From Tragulus kanchil (taxonomy: Eukaryota > Chordata > Mammalia > Artiodactyla > Tragulidae): a DNA stretch of 64,000 nucleotides. Position numbers and translations under genes: made by a program. The notes under the pieces are model-generated. The model made no database searches and was not told the origin of the DNA. It saw only the letters and a program-made list of their open reading frames with translations. The stretch's first letter is position 1. Each line of letters opens with the position of its first letter. Positions 1 through 13,219 of the stretch are shown here, piece after piece. Location of the stretch: the NCBI GenBank assembly GCA_022376925.1, contig JAIOJX010000026.1, positions 256,553,330 to 256,617,329 on the forward strand. The letters are read 5' to 3'.

Positions 1-124
1 AGGAAATGGTCTATCTATTCCAGTATTCTTGCCTTGGAAAATCTCATGAACAGGACCTGGCAAGCTACATTCCATGGACAAAGAGTCAGACATGACTTAG
101 CGACTAAACAGTAGCAGCAGCAGT
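1..124 (+). mobile_element. Bov-A/Bov-tA SINE, 3' part cut by window edge
   Basis: The sequence matches the Bov-A body in sense orientation: the CCAGTATTCTTGCC motif, a TCATGAACAGGACC-like block, AAGAGTCAGACATGACTTAG, and a short (CAG)n tail. The tRNA-like head lies outside the window. Moderate divergence from the common consensus suggests an older insertion. Confidence 0.85.
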
Positions 125-1001
125 TTATCTAAGATATGCAGTATTTAAAAGTCATAGTATTTTAAAAACATACGGCTATATATTTTATGTACATTTAAAT
201 GAATTTAAGGGTTCCTCTACTGAGTGATTTGGTCAACTGAAAAATGTCACTGGACAATGAAAAGGATCATGCTGTTATCATTTCAGGTATTTAAAATTCT
301 TAAAAGTATTGCTGCATTATATTTGACAAGTGAAATGATGGATGGGGTTAGGTTAAAAGTCTTTTCTAGTATTAAAGTTTTATAGACAACATAGAAGGTT
401 CCACACCAGTTTTTCTTTTTTACATTACAATATGATGTGGTATCTGCATTGCTAAGGAATGTCACATATTCTTTGTGATGTTCCACATCAAATAACATTA
501 AAGATTTTATAAAAGTTTTGAAATACTTTTATAATTTTTCAATAACTAAAACAATAATTTCATAATCACTTATTATAAAAGTTATGCTACTCAAACTACT
601 CTTATAAATTACCATTTCTTTAGAGAGGGAAATTAAAAATGCACATAAACATTACACCCTTAAGAGATCACAGAATCCTAGTTCTTTTGCACTGTTGAGT
701 TCAGGCAAAGCTGTAAATTAACAGCTTAGATAGACATCATACTTAAGAAAGAACATTTCAAAATCAAGTTAGAGTTTATAACATGCAACATGTTGTTATT
801 TATGTCCTAAATCCTTTATGATTTTATTTAATATATTTTCTCTTTACTTTTTTTTAGACAGTTTGCACTATCAACATTTTCAAATTTGTTAACATTTCTT
901 TCCTTTTTTTATTTTCCTTGTAATTATTTTCATTCTAGGTCTCTGATTCTTTTTGACAATTTCCATTAAGGAGCATGACTATATTGGCCATCTGTAGTGA
1001 C
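125..1001. other. AT-rich sequence, nothing recognised
   Basis: I see no coding potential beyond a 71-codon chance frame, no tRNA-like head and no clear transposon relic. Probably intergenic or intronic. Confidence 0.5.
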
Positions 1002-1190
1002 TTTTGGAGCCCAAGAAGATAAAATCTGTTACTGTTTCCACATTTTCCCCTTATATTTGCCACAAATTGATGGGGCCAGATGCTGTGATCTTAGTTTTTT
1101 GAATGTTGAGTTTTAAACCACGTTTTTCACTTTCCCCTTTCATCCTCATCAAGAGGCTCTTTATTCCTCTTTGCTTTCTGCTTAATGATT
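1002..1190 (-). mobile_element. BovB LINE fragment (reverse transcriptase region)
   Basis: Antisense BovB sequence collinear with 50985-51150 of this window: TTTTGGAGCCCAAGAAGATAA, then a CTGTTTCCAC block, a GGGGCCAGATGC block, AATGTTGAG, and TCATCAAGAGGCTCTTT. It carries many substitutions and indels, so it is an old, dead fragment unrelated to the intact element at 50 kb. Confidence 0.85.
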
Positions 1191-2059
1191 AATCTACATT
1201 ACTTTATGAACAAAATGTTTAATCAAATATTTGTCTGTACTTCATGCTAACCTTTTGGTCAGCAGAATAAATTTGACCAAAGCACAGTTTACAACTCACT
1301 GGGCAACAACCAGCACCTGCTCAACTATCCACTTCAAACTTGATTTGTGCAGTCTGGGATGTCTGAGTAAGTTGCCGCACTGTTGATTTTAAGGAACTCA
1401 ATTTCATTTGCTTGTAATCATTTTTCAAACTGTCAAGGTCATTTTTAATTCTGACCCTGTCTTTCAAGGTGCTCACCCACTCTGATGATGTGATACACTT
1501 GGCAAATTTAATGACAATTCTCTCCAGCTCATAATCAATCACACGCAGAGATGTTAAATGCAACCAAGAATGCTCTCTGAAGAACATCACCTGTTAAGGG
1601 CTGAGGGGTAATGGTTCTACATTGTGTTATTTTTAAATTCTTATGATTGCCTTATTCTCTACCCTGATCTTCAGAGAAAGAAAACTACAAATCTCGCTAA
1701 GTTAAATGAGACCGAAAAGATACCGGACTGTGATTACCCTTGGGGAGCATTTTCGTTCAGAGCACTTTATAAACTACAGCACCTTACCTTGATATTATCT
1801 CATGGACAAAGCAGATAATTTGAGGGTGGAAGATTTTTGCCTCTGCCAAATTTACTGTTCTTTTGATTTGTGAGATAAGCAGCATGTTGCCCAGTATTTA
1901 TGAAAACTTTACTTTGTCCACGTTTGAAAAGAACTGGTTTCAGTGACAACCTCCTAAATGCTCTATTGTGTACAGTAAAAATGATAAAAGGAGCCTTTCA
2001 AACAGGAGCCTTTTACTTCCTGTATAGAGATATTTGCTTGCAAAATTATGGACCTAATT

Positions 2060-2145
2060 CCCAACCCAGTTGCAAGTGAGTTCTGGGTCTCTGTTTCCTT
2101 AACTGTAAAATGGAGATCTGGACTAGATCAGGTATATATACTTCA
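2060..2145 (+). mobile_element. MIR SINE fragment
   Basis: TTCTGGGTCTCTGTTTCC followed by TTAACTGTAAAATGGAGAT matches the conserved MIR core ('CTCAGTTTCC..TCTGTAAAATGG'). It is repeated at about 3216-3301 as part of duplication 1. Confidence 0.65.
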
Positions 2146-2302
2146 GGTTTTTACCTAAAGTACCAACTGCTTGGAAGTGGCTGTTGGATTCTGTTTCATA
2201 GGAAAGAATGTTGCATAGAGTAGTGAAGCCTCCCATGAGGAGACAAAGGAGGCAAATGATGCTAGGTATGCTATTTATTATCTCTGAAGGAGATGATTGA
2301 AG

Positions 2303-2389
2303 AAGATGATCCCTGCCCAGGGATCAAACCGGTGCCCCTTGTACTTCAGTGTGGACTCTTTACCCACTGGACCAGCACGGAAGCCCAGG
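2303..2389 (-). mobile_element. tRNA-derived SINE head fragment
   Basis: Antisense tRNA-like head with GGGATCAAACCGGTGCCCC (reverse of a B-box region) and CTTTACCCACTGGACCAGCA (reverse of an A-box region). No SINE body is attached. It is repeated at 3458-3544 and again at about 4585-4671 through duplications 1 and 2, so it appears three times from one insertion. Confidence 0.75.
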
Positions 2390-3316
2390 AAATGACTTTA
2401 TAGCCCCCTTTTGCTCTAAGATCGAATGAGACCATATCCAAAAGGAAAAAGAAAAAGTTTTTTAAAATATATTACACATTAATCCACTTCAAACTTGATT
2501 TGTGCAGTCTGGGATGTCTGAGTAAGTTGCCGCACTGTTGATTTTAAGGAACTCAATTTCATTTGCTTGTAATCATTTTTCAAACTGTCAAGGTCATTTT
2601 TAATTCTGACCCTGTCTTTCAAGGTGCTCACCCACTCTGATGATGTGATACACTTGGCAAATTTAATGACAATTCTCTCCAGCTCATAATCAATCACACG
2701 CAGAGATGTTAAATGCAACCAAGAATGCTCTCTGAAGAACATCACCTGTTAAGGGCTGAGGGGTAATGGTTCTACATTGTGTTATTTTTAAATTCTTATG
2801 ATTGCCTTATTCTCTACCCTGATCTTCAGAGAAAGAAAACTACAAATCTCGCTAAGTTAAATGAGACCGAAAAGATACCGGACTGTGATTACCCTTGGGG
2901 AGCATTTTCGTTCAGAGCACTTTATAAACTACAGCACCTTACCTTGATATTATCTCATGGACAAAGCAGATAATTTGAGGGTGGAAGATTTTTGCCTCTG
3001 CCAAATTTACTGTTCTTTTGATTTGTGAGATAAGCAGCATGTTGCCCAGTATTTATGAAAACTTTACTTTGTCCACGTTTGAAAAGAACTGGTTTCAGTG
3101 ACAACCTCCTAAATGCTCTATTGTGTACAGTAAAAATGATAAAAGGAGCCTTTCAAACAGGAGCCTTTTACTTCCTGTATAGAGATATTTGCTTGCAAAA
3201 TTATGGACCTAATTCCCAACCCAGTTGCAAGTGAGTTCTGGGTCTCTGTTTCCTTAACTGTAAAATGGAGATCTGGACTAGATCAGGTATATATACTTCA
3301 GGTTTTTACCTAAAGT

Positions 3317-5545
3317 ACCAACTGCTTGGAAGTGGCTGTTGGATTCTGTTTCATAGGAAAGAATGTTGCATAGAGTAGTGAAGCCTCCCATGAGGAGACA
3401 AAGGAGGCAAATGATGCTAGGTATGCTATTTATTATCTCTGAAGGAGATGATTGAAGAAGATGATCCCTGCCCAGGGATCAAACCGGTGCCCCTTGTACT
3501 TCAGTGTGGACTCTTTACCCACTGGACCAGCACGGAAGCCCAGGAAATGACTTTATAGCCCCCTTTTGCTCTAAGATCGAATGAGACCATATCCAAAAGG
3601 AAAAAAAGAAAAAGTAATATATTATTCACATCAAAACTCCTGAGAGAACAACTTAGTTGGAGTTCTGTTCCCCACCAGTTGGTCAAAGAAGAGTACCTGT
3701 GCTCAATATGATCAAGTAAAAGCTTGTGACCTAATTGTGGCTGGTAATGTGCAGATAAAAGGGCAAATAATACCAGCTGACCAGACAGTCTTTCATTTAA
3801 GATGAACCTGTGTATCCACCTTCTTCAGTTTTTGACATTCAATGTTTAACTTCTTTCAGCACTATTCATTTGAGTACATAATATCTTTCTGACTTCCCAA
3901 TTAAAAATACTTCTTGTTCATTTTGTGGTGTTATTAACATTTTTTCAGGCTAAACATCTAAATCAGGGCACAAGTGACCTTTAGTGATCTTGCCATTCAT
4001 TATTCAATTTATACTTAAATGTCACATTTTCTAACAAACCATACAATTAATCTCTTTAAATTTTCATTTGGCCCAGCAGAAGTAAAGTTTATTCTAACTT
4101 CTTTTCTTTGAAGGTTAATAATTCACCTAATTATAGGTACAATGAATGATGCACTCAGCCATAGCTAATCAGCTTAGAGTGTTGGACTTATCAAGCTACA
4201 TGAAATATTGTAAACACTTGAGTGTATGCATGCTCCCTTTTATGTGTTATGCTTGGATTGCATTCTATTTTCCTAATAATCTTTTCATGACATGACATGC
4301 TTAACTTTCATCTGGAATGAAGACTTTGAAGTATTTTATGAATTTATGTTTATAGAAGAAATCATGTTCATGTCCACAAGAAGATTAAAGCAGAATTTAG
4401 GAAACCAAGTGAGAACATTTTAACTTGAAAACCATGTAGGAAGACCAACTGCTTGGAAGGGGCGGTTGGATTCTGTTTCATAGGAAAGAATGTTGCATAG
4501 AGTAGTGAAGCCTCCCATGAGGAGACAAAGGAGGCAAATGATGCTAGGTATGCTATTTATTATCTCTGAAGGAGATGATTGAAGAAGATGATCCCTGCCC
4601 AGGGATCAAACCGGTGCCCCTTGTACTTCAGTGTGGACTCTTTACCCACTGGACCAGCACGGAAGCCCAGGAAATGACTTTATAGCCCCCTTTTGCTCTA
4701 AGATCGAATGAGACCATATCCAAAAGGAAAAAAAGAAAAAGTAATATATTATTCACATCAAAACTCCTGAGAGAACAACTTAGTTGGAGTTCTGTTCCCC
4801 ACCAGTTGGTCAAAGAAGAGTACCTGTGCTCAATATGATCAAGTAAAAGCTTGTGACCTAATTGTGGCTGGTAATGTGCAGATAAAAGGGCAAATAATAC
4901 CAGCTGACCAGACAGTCTTTCATTTAAGATGAACCTGTGTATCCACCTTCTTCAGTTTTTGACATTCAATGTTTAACTTCTTTCAGCACTATTCATTTGA
5001 GTACATAATATCTTTCTGACTTCCCAATTAAAAATACTTCTTGTTCATTTTGTGGTGTTATTAACATTTTTTCAGGCTAAACATCTAAATCAGGGCACAA
5101 GTGACCTTTAGTGATCTTGCCATTCATTATTCAATTTATACTTAAATGTCACATTTTCTAACAAACCATACAATTAATCTCTTTAAATTTTCATTTGGCC
5201 CAGCAGAAGTAAAGTTTATTCTAACTTCTTTTCTTTGAAGGTTAATAATTCACCTAATTATAGGTACAATGAATGATGCACTCAGCCATAGCTAATCAGC
5301 TTAGAGTGTTGGACTTATCAAGCTACATGAAATATTGTAAACACTTGAGTGTATGCATGCTCCCTTTTATGTGTTATGCTTGGATTGCATTCTATTTTCC
5401 CTAATAATCTTTTCATGACATGACATGCTTAACTTTCATCTGGAATGAAGACTTTGAAGTATTTTATGAATTTATGTTTATAGAAGAAATCATGTTCATG
5501 TCCACAAGAAGATTAAAGCAGAATTTAGGAAACCAAGTGAGAACA
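3317..5545. repeat. Tandem duplication block 2 (offset about 1127 bp)
   Basis: The left copy is 3317-4417 and the right copy 4444-5545. The right copy starts with two substitutions (GGGGCGGTTGG against GTGGCTGTTGG), and a C-run differs by one base. About 26 bases before the junction do not match cleanly. Bases 3317-3615 also form the tail of block 1's right copy, so that sequence occurs three times (about 2162, 3317 and 4444). This stepping is what a chain of overlapping pieces gives. Confidence 0.95.
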
Positions 5546-7445
5546 GCTTTCTTGTGAAACTTAAGAAAACATATTCTATTTAAAATACTATAAACCAGAC
5601 ATGGAAAAATTAAATGCCCCTGGCTCTGACTGGGAAAGGAGCTAGAACTGGAAACGTTTACCAGGGATGTGAGGGTTGCTGTGGACGAGGAAACAGAAGT
5701 GACAGTGCAGCAGGACACTCGCGGGAGCATCTATTACAATATTTTGGATTTGAACGCAATTTCATTTTCTTTTCCTTCCTACTTTAAAGGGGGTGAAGAA
5801 CAAGGTCCAATAATTTGATTAGAGATTATATGTATGAGACCCTGAAAGAAATTTGCAACAGGAGTCTCCCATGTGAGAGCTAAACCTCTACAGGTTGATA
5901 GGGTTTAGACAGATTTAAAAAGATAAAATGACAGTGAAATAGAACATGGTTCTTTACCTCTTCATTGTTTTAAAAAAATCTATGGTCTGTGGAGGCACTG
6001 AAGATGCACCCAAATTTTCATTCTGTTCTTAGTTTTGTTGAATTTTTGGAAGACTGACTTTTATTTCTATGTAAATACCATACTTATATAATCCTCTGGC
6101 CAAGTATTTCTTACTCTATTTTCAAATATTTAATGAAAGATATCAAAAGTGATTGTGAAATATTATTTTTACTGTCTTGAAGAAAAATAACAGAAGTATA
6201 GAGCTTGAAGATATTTTCCCACACACTTCCATTTAATAAATGAACTATGAGTCTTCAGAAAATGTCTGTACTCCAGATCAGTTTTGTTCCTCTATGCGTT
6301 CTATGATTCCACCATGTTCTTAGTTATCAAATCAGCCTTTATTCTAACTTCTTTTCTTTGAAGGTTAATAATTCACCTAATTATAGGTACAATGAATGAT
6401 GCACTCAGCCATAGCTAATCAGCTTAGAGTGTTGGACTTATCAAGCTACATGAAATATTGTAAACACTTGAGTGTATGCATGCTCCCTTTTATGTGTTAT
6501 GCTTGGATTGCATTCTATTTTCCTAATAATCTTTTCATGACATGACATGCTTAACTTTCATCTGGAATGAAGACTTTGAAGTATTTTATGAATTTATGTT
6601 TATAGAAGAAATCATGTTCATGTCCACAAGAAGATTAAAGCAGAATTTAGGAAACCAAGTGAGAACAGCTTTCTTGTGAAACTTAAGAAAACATATTCTA
6701 TTTAAAATACTATAAACCAGACATGGAAAAATTAAATGCCCCTGGCTCTGACTGGGAAAGGAGCTAGAACTGGAAACGTTTACCAGGGATGTGAGGGTTG
6801 CTGTGGACGAGGAAACAGAAGTGACAGTGCAGCAGGACACTCAAGGAGCATCTATTACAATATTTTGGATTTGAACGCAATTTCATTTTCTTTTCCTTCC
6901 TACTTTAAAGGGGGTGAAGAACAAGGTCCAATAATTTGATTAGAGATTATATGTATGAGACCCTGAAAGAAATTTGCAACAGGAGTCTCCCATGTGAGAG
7001 CTAAACCTCTACAGGTTGATAGGGTTTAGACAGATTTAAAAAGATAAAATGACAGTGAAATAGAACATGGTTCTTTACCTCTTCATTGTTTTAAAAAAAT
7101 CTATGGTCTGTGGAGGCACTGAAGATGCACCCAAATTTTCATTCTGTTCTTAGTTTTGTTGAATTTTTGGAAGACTGACTTTTATTTCTATGTAAATACC
7201 ATACTTATATAATCCTCTGGCCAAGTATTTCTTACTCTATTTTCAAATATTTAATGAAAGATATCAAAAGTGATTGTGAAATATTATTTTTACTGTCTTG
7301 AAGAAAAATAACAGAAGTATAGAGCTTGAAGATATTTTCCCACACACTTCCATTTAATAAATGAACTATGAGTCTTCAGAAAATGTCTGTACTCCAGATC
7401 AGTTTTGTTCCTCTATGCGTTCTATGATTCCACCATGTTCTTAGT
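5215..7445. repeat. Tandem duplication block 3 (offset about 1123 bp)
   Basis: The left copy is 5215-6324 and the right copy 6338-7445. Differences include CTCGCGGGAGC against CTCAAGGAGC and one extra C in a TTTTCCC run. The left copy begins inside the right copy of block 2, so the first about 330 bases are present three times in the window. I recognise no gene or transposon inside; the paired 84/88-codon frames are chance frames. Confidence 0.95.
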
Positions 7446-7898
7446 CTAGTCTTCACTCAGAATTTAAAGATTTAGTCCTAGTTTTGATTAACTTATTAGC
7501 CCTTAATAATCTGTTTTAGTACTGTTTTAAAATATAACTAAAACAAACATGCACTGCTGCTTGCATTTCTCATAAATAGTAGTAAAATACTAACAGTTAA
7601 AATACACATCTTAAACTAAATCTCAATTCATAAATAATTTAAAGTATTTAAGAAGCTTGAGGTTTCAATTCTTATGTCACTGCCATGAAAATGGGGGAAG
7701 GATAAACCCATTTATAAGCAAGAATTTACTTCGTTGGCTAGAGAAAGTTGTGCTTAACTCTGGGCACTTTCAAATTGATTCAGGAAGAAGGCACATGTGT
7801 TTCCAAATTATGACTGTCGGTCTCCTTATCTCTTTAAGAATTTAATAAATCTGAGTTGTTCATGATTGATGAGCAGGAAAGACAGGAAGGAGAAAATG
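7446..7898. other. Single-copy AT-rich sequence, nothing recognised
   Basis: Sequence following block 3, with no recognisable repeat or gene. Confidence 0.5.
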
Positions 7899-8100
7899 GT
7901 AGTGGTTTAGTCACTAAGTTGTGCTCAACTCTTGCAAACCCACGGACTGTAGCCTCTCAGGGTACTCTGTCCATAGGATTCTCCAGGCAAGAATACTGGA
8001 GTGGATCGCCATTTCCTTCTACAGTGGATCTTCCCAACCCAAGATCGAACCAGGGACCTTTCCGTGTGGCAGGCAAGAATTCTACCACTGAGCCACCAAT
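7899..8100 (-). mobile_element. Bov-tA SINE, antisense, nearly complete
   Basis: Reading the plus strand: the TTTAGTCACTAAGTTGTG start, GGACTGTAGCC, GGCAAGAATACTGGAGTGG, a CCATTTCCTTCT block, then the tRNA-like head as GATCGAACCAGGGACC and ACCACTGAGCCACCA. This is the usual ruminant Bov-tA layout in reverse. Confidence 0.95.
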
Positions 8101-9465
8101 GCTTACATCCTAGCACAATGTATATTGGTGCATCATTAGAACTAAAGTTTTAGGTCAAAACAATTTATCTTTTTAAAGTATCTATTGCTCCACTTTATAT
8201 GTTGCTGTGATTTGTATTTTCCCTAAACACAGCATTTGATCTATTCATTTATTTCATAAGCAATTGATATAAATGCAAATATACACACATATAAAAGTGG
8301 CTAGCTTGGATATGACAGTCCAGAATTTAGTAACTGTATGACATGAATTTTACAGGAGAAACATATGTGGCATTTATTCTAGTGAAAGCTTATTAATTAC
8401 CACATGTTTTTGAACGTCAGTTAGTTTGAAAAACTTCCCTTTTTAAAATTCAGATGATATCCAGGCTCATCCTCTTAAAAGGAATGTTGGCTTGTCAGAC
8501 TCTTTGTTTACTTCCCTTAACATTCAAACATAATTCTCTTTTTTTTTTTTTTTTAGAAAGGAGAAGACAATGGACATTCCAGAAAAACAACTTTCTTGGT
8601 TCAAAAATGGATTGTTCATTGACCTTTAAATTTAAAAATTTAATATTTTCCACTGAAAAATGGGCACTGATTTATAAACTATTGCCATTCTACTGTGCTG
8701 CTCTCACTCAGTTCTCCGATTCATGACCTTTTAGGTGCTGAAGTTTCCCAGATCTTTTATCATCAGCACAGACCTCCCTCAGGCACCCACCTGCACAGCT
8801 AACTGCCTCTTCTAACACGTGTGAACAGTATATCTAAAGCCCAACTCATTGTTTTCTCTTCTAATTTCTTCCTCTTTTTGCATTTGACTTTTACAGAAGG
8901 TGCCTTTAGCTGCCCAGTGTCTGAAGCAGAAGTAGGGCAGTTATTCTGGAAGCATTTTACTTCTTCACCTTTGCCTCACCTAAAATCTTTATGACTTTTT
9001 GATTGTACTTTCTCTAAATGCTTCATAACCATCCTTTCTTTTTTCAAGCATGGATATTACTTGAGATATGTTTGCCTTAGCAAAAAGGAAAATAATGATC
9101 AACTTGATCTGTAAACAGGAAAGGAGCCCCACTCTCTATTTTTTGATATTAAGAGCTGGGTTTCAGGATCAGTATAATATAACTGAGTATTGATGAACAG
9201 CTAAAACTTTGTTTTTATTTATTTATCTATATTCAAAAATAGTACTACATAAGGGAAAACAACCTCAAATATTTCTTAATTTTTTCACATATTAGTCCTA
9301 AAATATCAACTTATTATCAATGAATTTTACAAGCTACCATAGTGGTTCCTTATTAATTCTCTTTTTCTTACCAGGAAATAGAAAAGTATCTAATTTTACA
9401 TGAAATTGAAATGAGAGTCTCAAAAAGGAAATGCCTTGCAGAAGCTTCATTTTCTTGGAGAAATC
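8101..9465. other. Single-copy AT-rich sequence with a poly-T run
   Basis: No transposon family was recognised. A run of about 18 T at 8538-8556 precedes AGAAAGG. The open frame at 8454-8726 runs across this T-run and shows no domain-like features, so I do not call it a gene. Confidence 0.5.
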
Positions 9466-11576
9466 GAAAGTGTGTAAACATGCCAATCTCTCCTCATCCG
9501 GTGTGGTTGTAATAAATGAAACTCAACACATCCACACACCTAAATTATTACTAGTTTCTTGGGCTGTGCACAGAAAGAAAGCTAAAGCAGCATTAATTAC
9601 TGTCACAGACTACATGATCGGCTAGAGTTCACCTTTATAGAAGCAGACTAATTTTGCTTTTCAATTTAGTCTGCTCTATAGCTATGACAAGATAAATCAT
9701 TTTGGAGAAGGTTTGTTAAATCTGATTAGGATTCTTGTTTTAGCAGCTATCCAACCTTTAATGGTCCAGTGGTCAGCAGTAAACAGGCGCCAAGACAGTA
9801 ACAACTAGAAATCTCTGGGAAAAGAATACAGAATGTATTTTTATCTTTCATATCTCTAGAAAAATGGAGAACTTCCACTTGAGAGAGTTTCCTTGCTGTG
9901 ATTTCCAGGTGCTTAGAAGGTGACAAATGTGAGCAATGAAATTCTGCTTTCATTTGAATTCCACATCATTTCTGTAATGGAAAATATTCTAAATTGAAAA
10001 AGACATTCTGGTTATTTCAAGTTTCAGATTTCAGCTTTGACCCTTTTCCCTTGAAAGCTTCCACCATCCCTGTTACTGAACTGGATAATCTGATTTCCTC
10101 ATTTTTAAAAGCGACCCTTAACAAAGTCAGTGAGAAAAATTCCACAGAAATCTAGGGTTCCACTTACAGCTTGTACACATCCAGTATTTAGGATAATTAT
10201 TCAAAATGTACACCAATTTACCAAGACTTTTTGTACTTCTCTGTTAACATATTAGGTGGGCTTAGTGCACACTTTAGTAAATTCCACACATGGTATTTTC
10301 TTTTAGTTGTGCTAAAAGGATTAATATTCTGTTCAGGAAAGATTTTATTAGCAATGGCTGCCTACATAGTAGAGGATACCTTTGTGCATAAATAAATCTC
10401 TCTCACTACCTTTAAATTCTAAGAGGCTTTTCTCTGACCCATGATTTTTTTTCCAGGTCCTTTTTGGCTGTTCCTAGGTGATAGATTTGAGCTTATAGCA
10501 TGGATTTTATGGCCTAGAAGAAAGTGTGTAAACATGCCAGTCTCTCCTCATCCGGTGTGGTTGTAATAAATGAAACTCAACACATCCACACACCTAAATT
10601 ATTACTAGTTTCTTGGGCTGTGCACAGAAAGAAAGCTAAAGCAGCATTAATTACTGTCACAGACTACATGATCGGCTAGAGTTCACCTTTATAGAAGCAG
10701 ACTAATTTTGCTTTTCAATTTAGTCTGCTCTATAGCTATGACAAGATAAATCATTTTGGAGAAGGTTTGTTAAATCTGATTAGGATTCTTGTTTTAGCAG
10801 CTATCCAACCTTTAATGGTCCAGTGGTCAGCAGTAAACAGGCGCCAAGACAGTAACAACTAGAAATCTCTGGGAAAAGAATACAGAATGTATTTTTATCT
10901 TTCATATCTCTAGAAAAATGGAGAACTTCCACTTGAGAGAGTTTCCTTGCTGTGATTTCCAGGTGCTTAGAAGGTGACAAATGTGAGCAATGAAATTCTG
11001 CTTTCATTTGAATTCCACATCATTTCTGTAATGGAAAATATTCTAAATTGAAAAAGACATTCTGGTTATTTCAAGTTTCAGATTTCAGCTTTGACCCTTT
11101 TCCCTTGAAAGCTTCCACCATCCCTGTTACTGAACTGGATAATCTGATTTCCTCATTTTTAAAAGCGACCCTTAACAAAGTCAGTGAGAAAAATTCCACA
11201 GAAATCTAGGGTTCCACTTACAGCTTGTACACATCCAGTATTTAGGATAATTATTCAAAATGTACACCAATTTACCAAGACTTTTTGTACTTCTCTGTTA
11301 ACATATTAGGTGGGCTTAGTGCACACTTTAGTAAATTCCACACATGGTATTTTCTTTTAGTTGTGCTAAAAGGATTAATATTCTGTTCAGGAAAGATTTT
11401 ATTAGCAATGGCTGCCTACATAGTAGAGGATACCTTTGTGCATAAATAAATCTCTCTCACTACCTTTAAATTCTAAGAGGCTTTTCTCTGACCCATGATT
11501 TTTTTTTTCCAGGTCCTTTTTGGCTGTTCCTAGGTGATAGATTTGAGCTTATAGCATGGATTTTATGGCCTAGAAG
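9466..11576. repeat. Tandem duplication block 4 (offset 1054 bp)
   Basis: The left copy is 9466-10519 and the right copy 10520-11576. The copies join directly with only about 4-8 bases of shared sequence (GAAGAAAG) at the junction. Differences are one A/G substitution just inside the start and T-run length near the end. The block contains no recognised gene or transposon. Confidence 0.95.
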
Positions 11577-11720
11577 AAAAGGCATGAACTGAAAGAAAAC
11601 TGTAACAATGTAGAAATCTTCACTGAGAAATCTGATTTAGGATTTCAAAAGTAAAAGTCACGCTTTATAAAACCCCTAAACCAAGTTCAGTTAAAAATTG
11701 TTGTGTTAATTAAAATCTTC

Positions 11721-11979
11721 ACTGGGGGCTTCCCTGGTGGTCCAGTGGGTAAGGATACCACCTTGCAGTGCAAGGGGCACTGGTTCCATCCCTGGCCTGG
11801 TAATATCCCACGTGCCGCAGAGCAGCTGGATGGATGTATCCAACTACCAAGCCGGAGCTCTGGAGAGCGTGCGCCCAGGGAGCCGGTGCTCTGCAGCGAG
11901 AGGCCACTGCTATGGGAGGCCCACACAGGCCAAAGAACAAAAGATGAAAATGAAAGACTAATAGAAGTGGCCAAAGAAA
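11721..11979 (+). mobile_element. Young tRNA-Glu-type SINE, insertion 1
   Basis: The head GGCTTCCCTGGTGGTCCAG closely resembles the 5' end of tRNA-Glu. A GGTTCCATCCC sequence (degenerate B box) and the family-specific body follow (GGAGCTCTGGAGAGCGTGCG, GAGAGGCCACTGC), then an A-rich tail. A short target-site duplication AAAATCTTC lies at 11712-11720 and 11980-11988. It is duplicated at 12811-13069 as part of block 5. Open frames across it on both strands are SINE translations, not genes. Confidence 0.93.
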
Positions 11980-12129
11980 AAAATCTTCTTTGAGTTAACT
12001 GAGAGTACATTAAAAGTCTATTAATTTTTAAGTATTCATTTAATTACAAGGTGACACTGTTATTATTTTTTAAATTAATTTTTTCAATTCAGTGTTTTAA
12101 ATTCCAAATTCTACTCAATTGATCAGAGA

Positions 12130-12300
12130 GACAAAATCAAGGGATGGTATGAAGAGCTAACAAAAATAATACAAATGGCTTATAAATATATGAAAAATGT
12201 TCCACCTCACTATTATCAATGTAAATTTGAGCAGATGATGATTTTCTGCCTATCACTGTAACCAAGATAAATACACTAGGAAACTGAGTATTTCAGGCTC
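12130..12300 (+). mobile_element. Old L1 (L1M-type) ORF2 3' fragment
   Basis: AAATGGCTTATAAATATATGAAAAATGTTCCACCTCAC matches the region of old L1/HAL1 elements coding 'ANKYMKKCSTSL' (written here as its usual spacing, no motif restored). Many frameshifts are present. The duplicate lies at about 13220-13390 and runs on into the longer relic there. Confidence 0.6.
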
Positions 12301-13219
12301 ATACATATAAGAGTAAGTTGTTTTAATAATAATCTTCCGGGTTTTTTAGCATACATTTGATTCAGTAATTCATGACTTTTGTACTTCTCTGTTAACATAT
12401 TAGGTGGGCTTAGTGCACACTTTAGTAAATTCCACATGGTATTTTCTTTTAGTTGTGCTAAAAGGATTAATATTCTGTTCAGGAAAGATTTTATTAGCAA
12501 TGGCTGCCTACATAGTAGAGGATACCTTTGTGCATAAATAAATCTCTCTCACTACCTTTAAATTCTAAGAGGCTTTTCTCTGACCCATGATTTTTTTTCC
12601 AGGTCCTTTTTGGCTGTTCCTAGGTGATAGATTTGAGCTTATAGCATGGATTTTATGGCCTAGAAGAAAAGGCATGAACTGAAAGAAAACTGTAACAATG
12701 TAGAAATCTTCACTGAGAAATCTGATTTAGGATTTCAAAAGTAAAAGTCACGCTTTATAAAACCCCTAAACCAAGTTCAGTTAAAAATTGTTGTGTTAAT
12801 TAAAATCTTCACTGGGGGCTTCCCTGGTGGTCCAGTGGGTAAGGATACCACCTTGCAGTGCAAGGGGCACTGGTTCCATCCCTGGCCTGGTAATATCCCA
12901 CGTGCCGCAGAGCAGCTGGATGGATGTATCCAACTACCAAGCCGGAGCTCTGGAGAGCGTGCGCCCAGGGAGCCGGTGCTCTGCAGCGAGAGGCCACTGC
13001 TATGGGAGGCCCACACAGGCCAAAGAACAAAAGATGAAAATGAAAGACTAATAGAAGTGGCCAAAGAAAAAAATCTTCTTTGAGTTAACTGAGAGTACAT
13101 TAAAAGTCTATTAATTTTTAAGTATTCATTTAATTACAAGGTGACACTGTTATTATTTTTTAAATTAATTTTTTCAATTCAGTGTTTTAAATTCCAAATT
13201 CTACTCAATTGATCAGAGA

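Larger units (their letters stand above)
1327..3615. repeat. Tandem duplication block 1 (offset 1155 bp)
   Basis: The left copy is 1327-2458 and the right copy 2482-3615. They are near-identical, differing by a 2-base A-run indel. The last about 22 bases before the junction resemble a degraded version of what follows the right copy (an AATATATTA..CACAT pattern), as if the left piece ended in low-quality sequence. Open frames at 1321-1590 and 1624-1818 recur because of this block. The content is otherwise AT-rich with a MIR scrap and a tRNA-like SINE head. Assembly overlap is the preferred explanation. Confidence 0.95.
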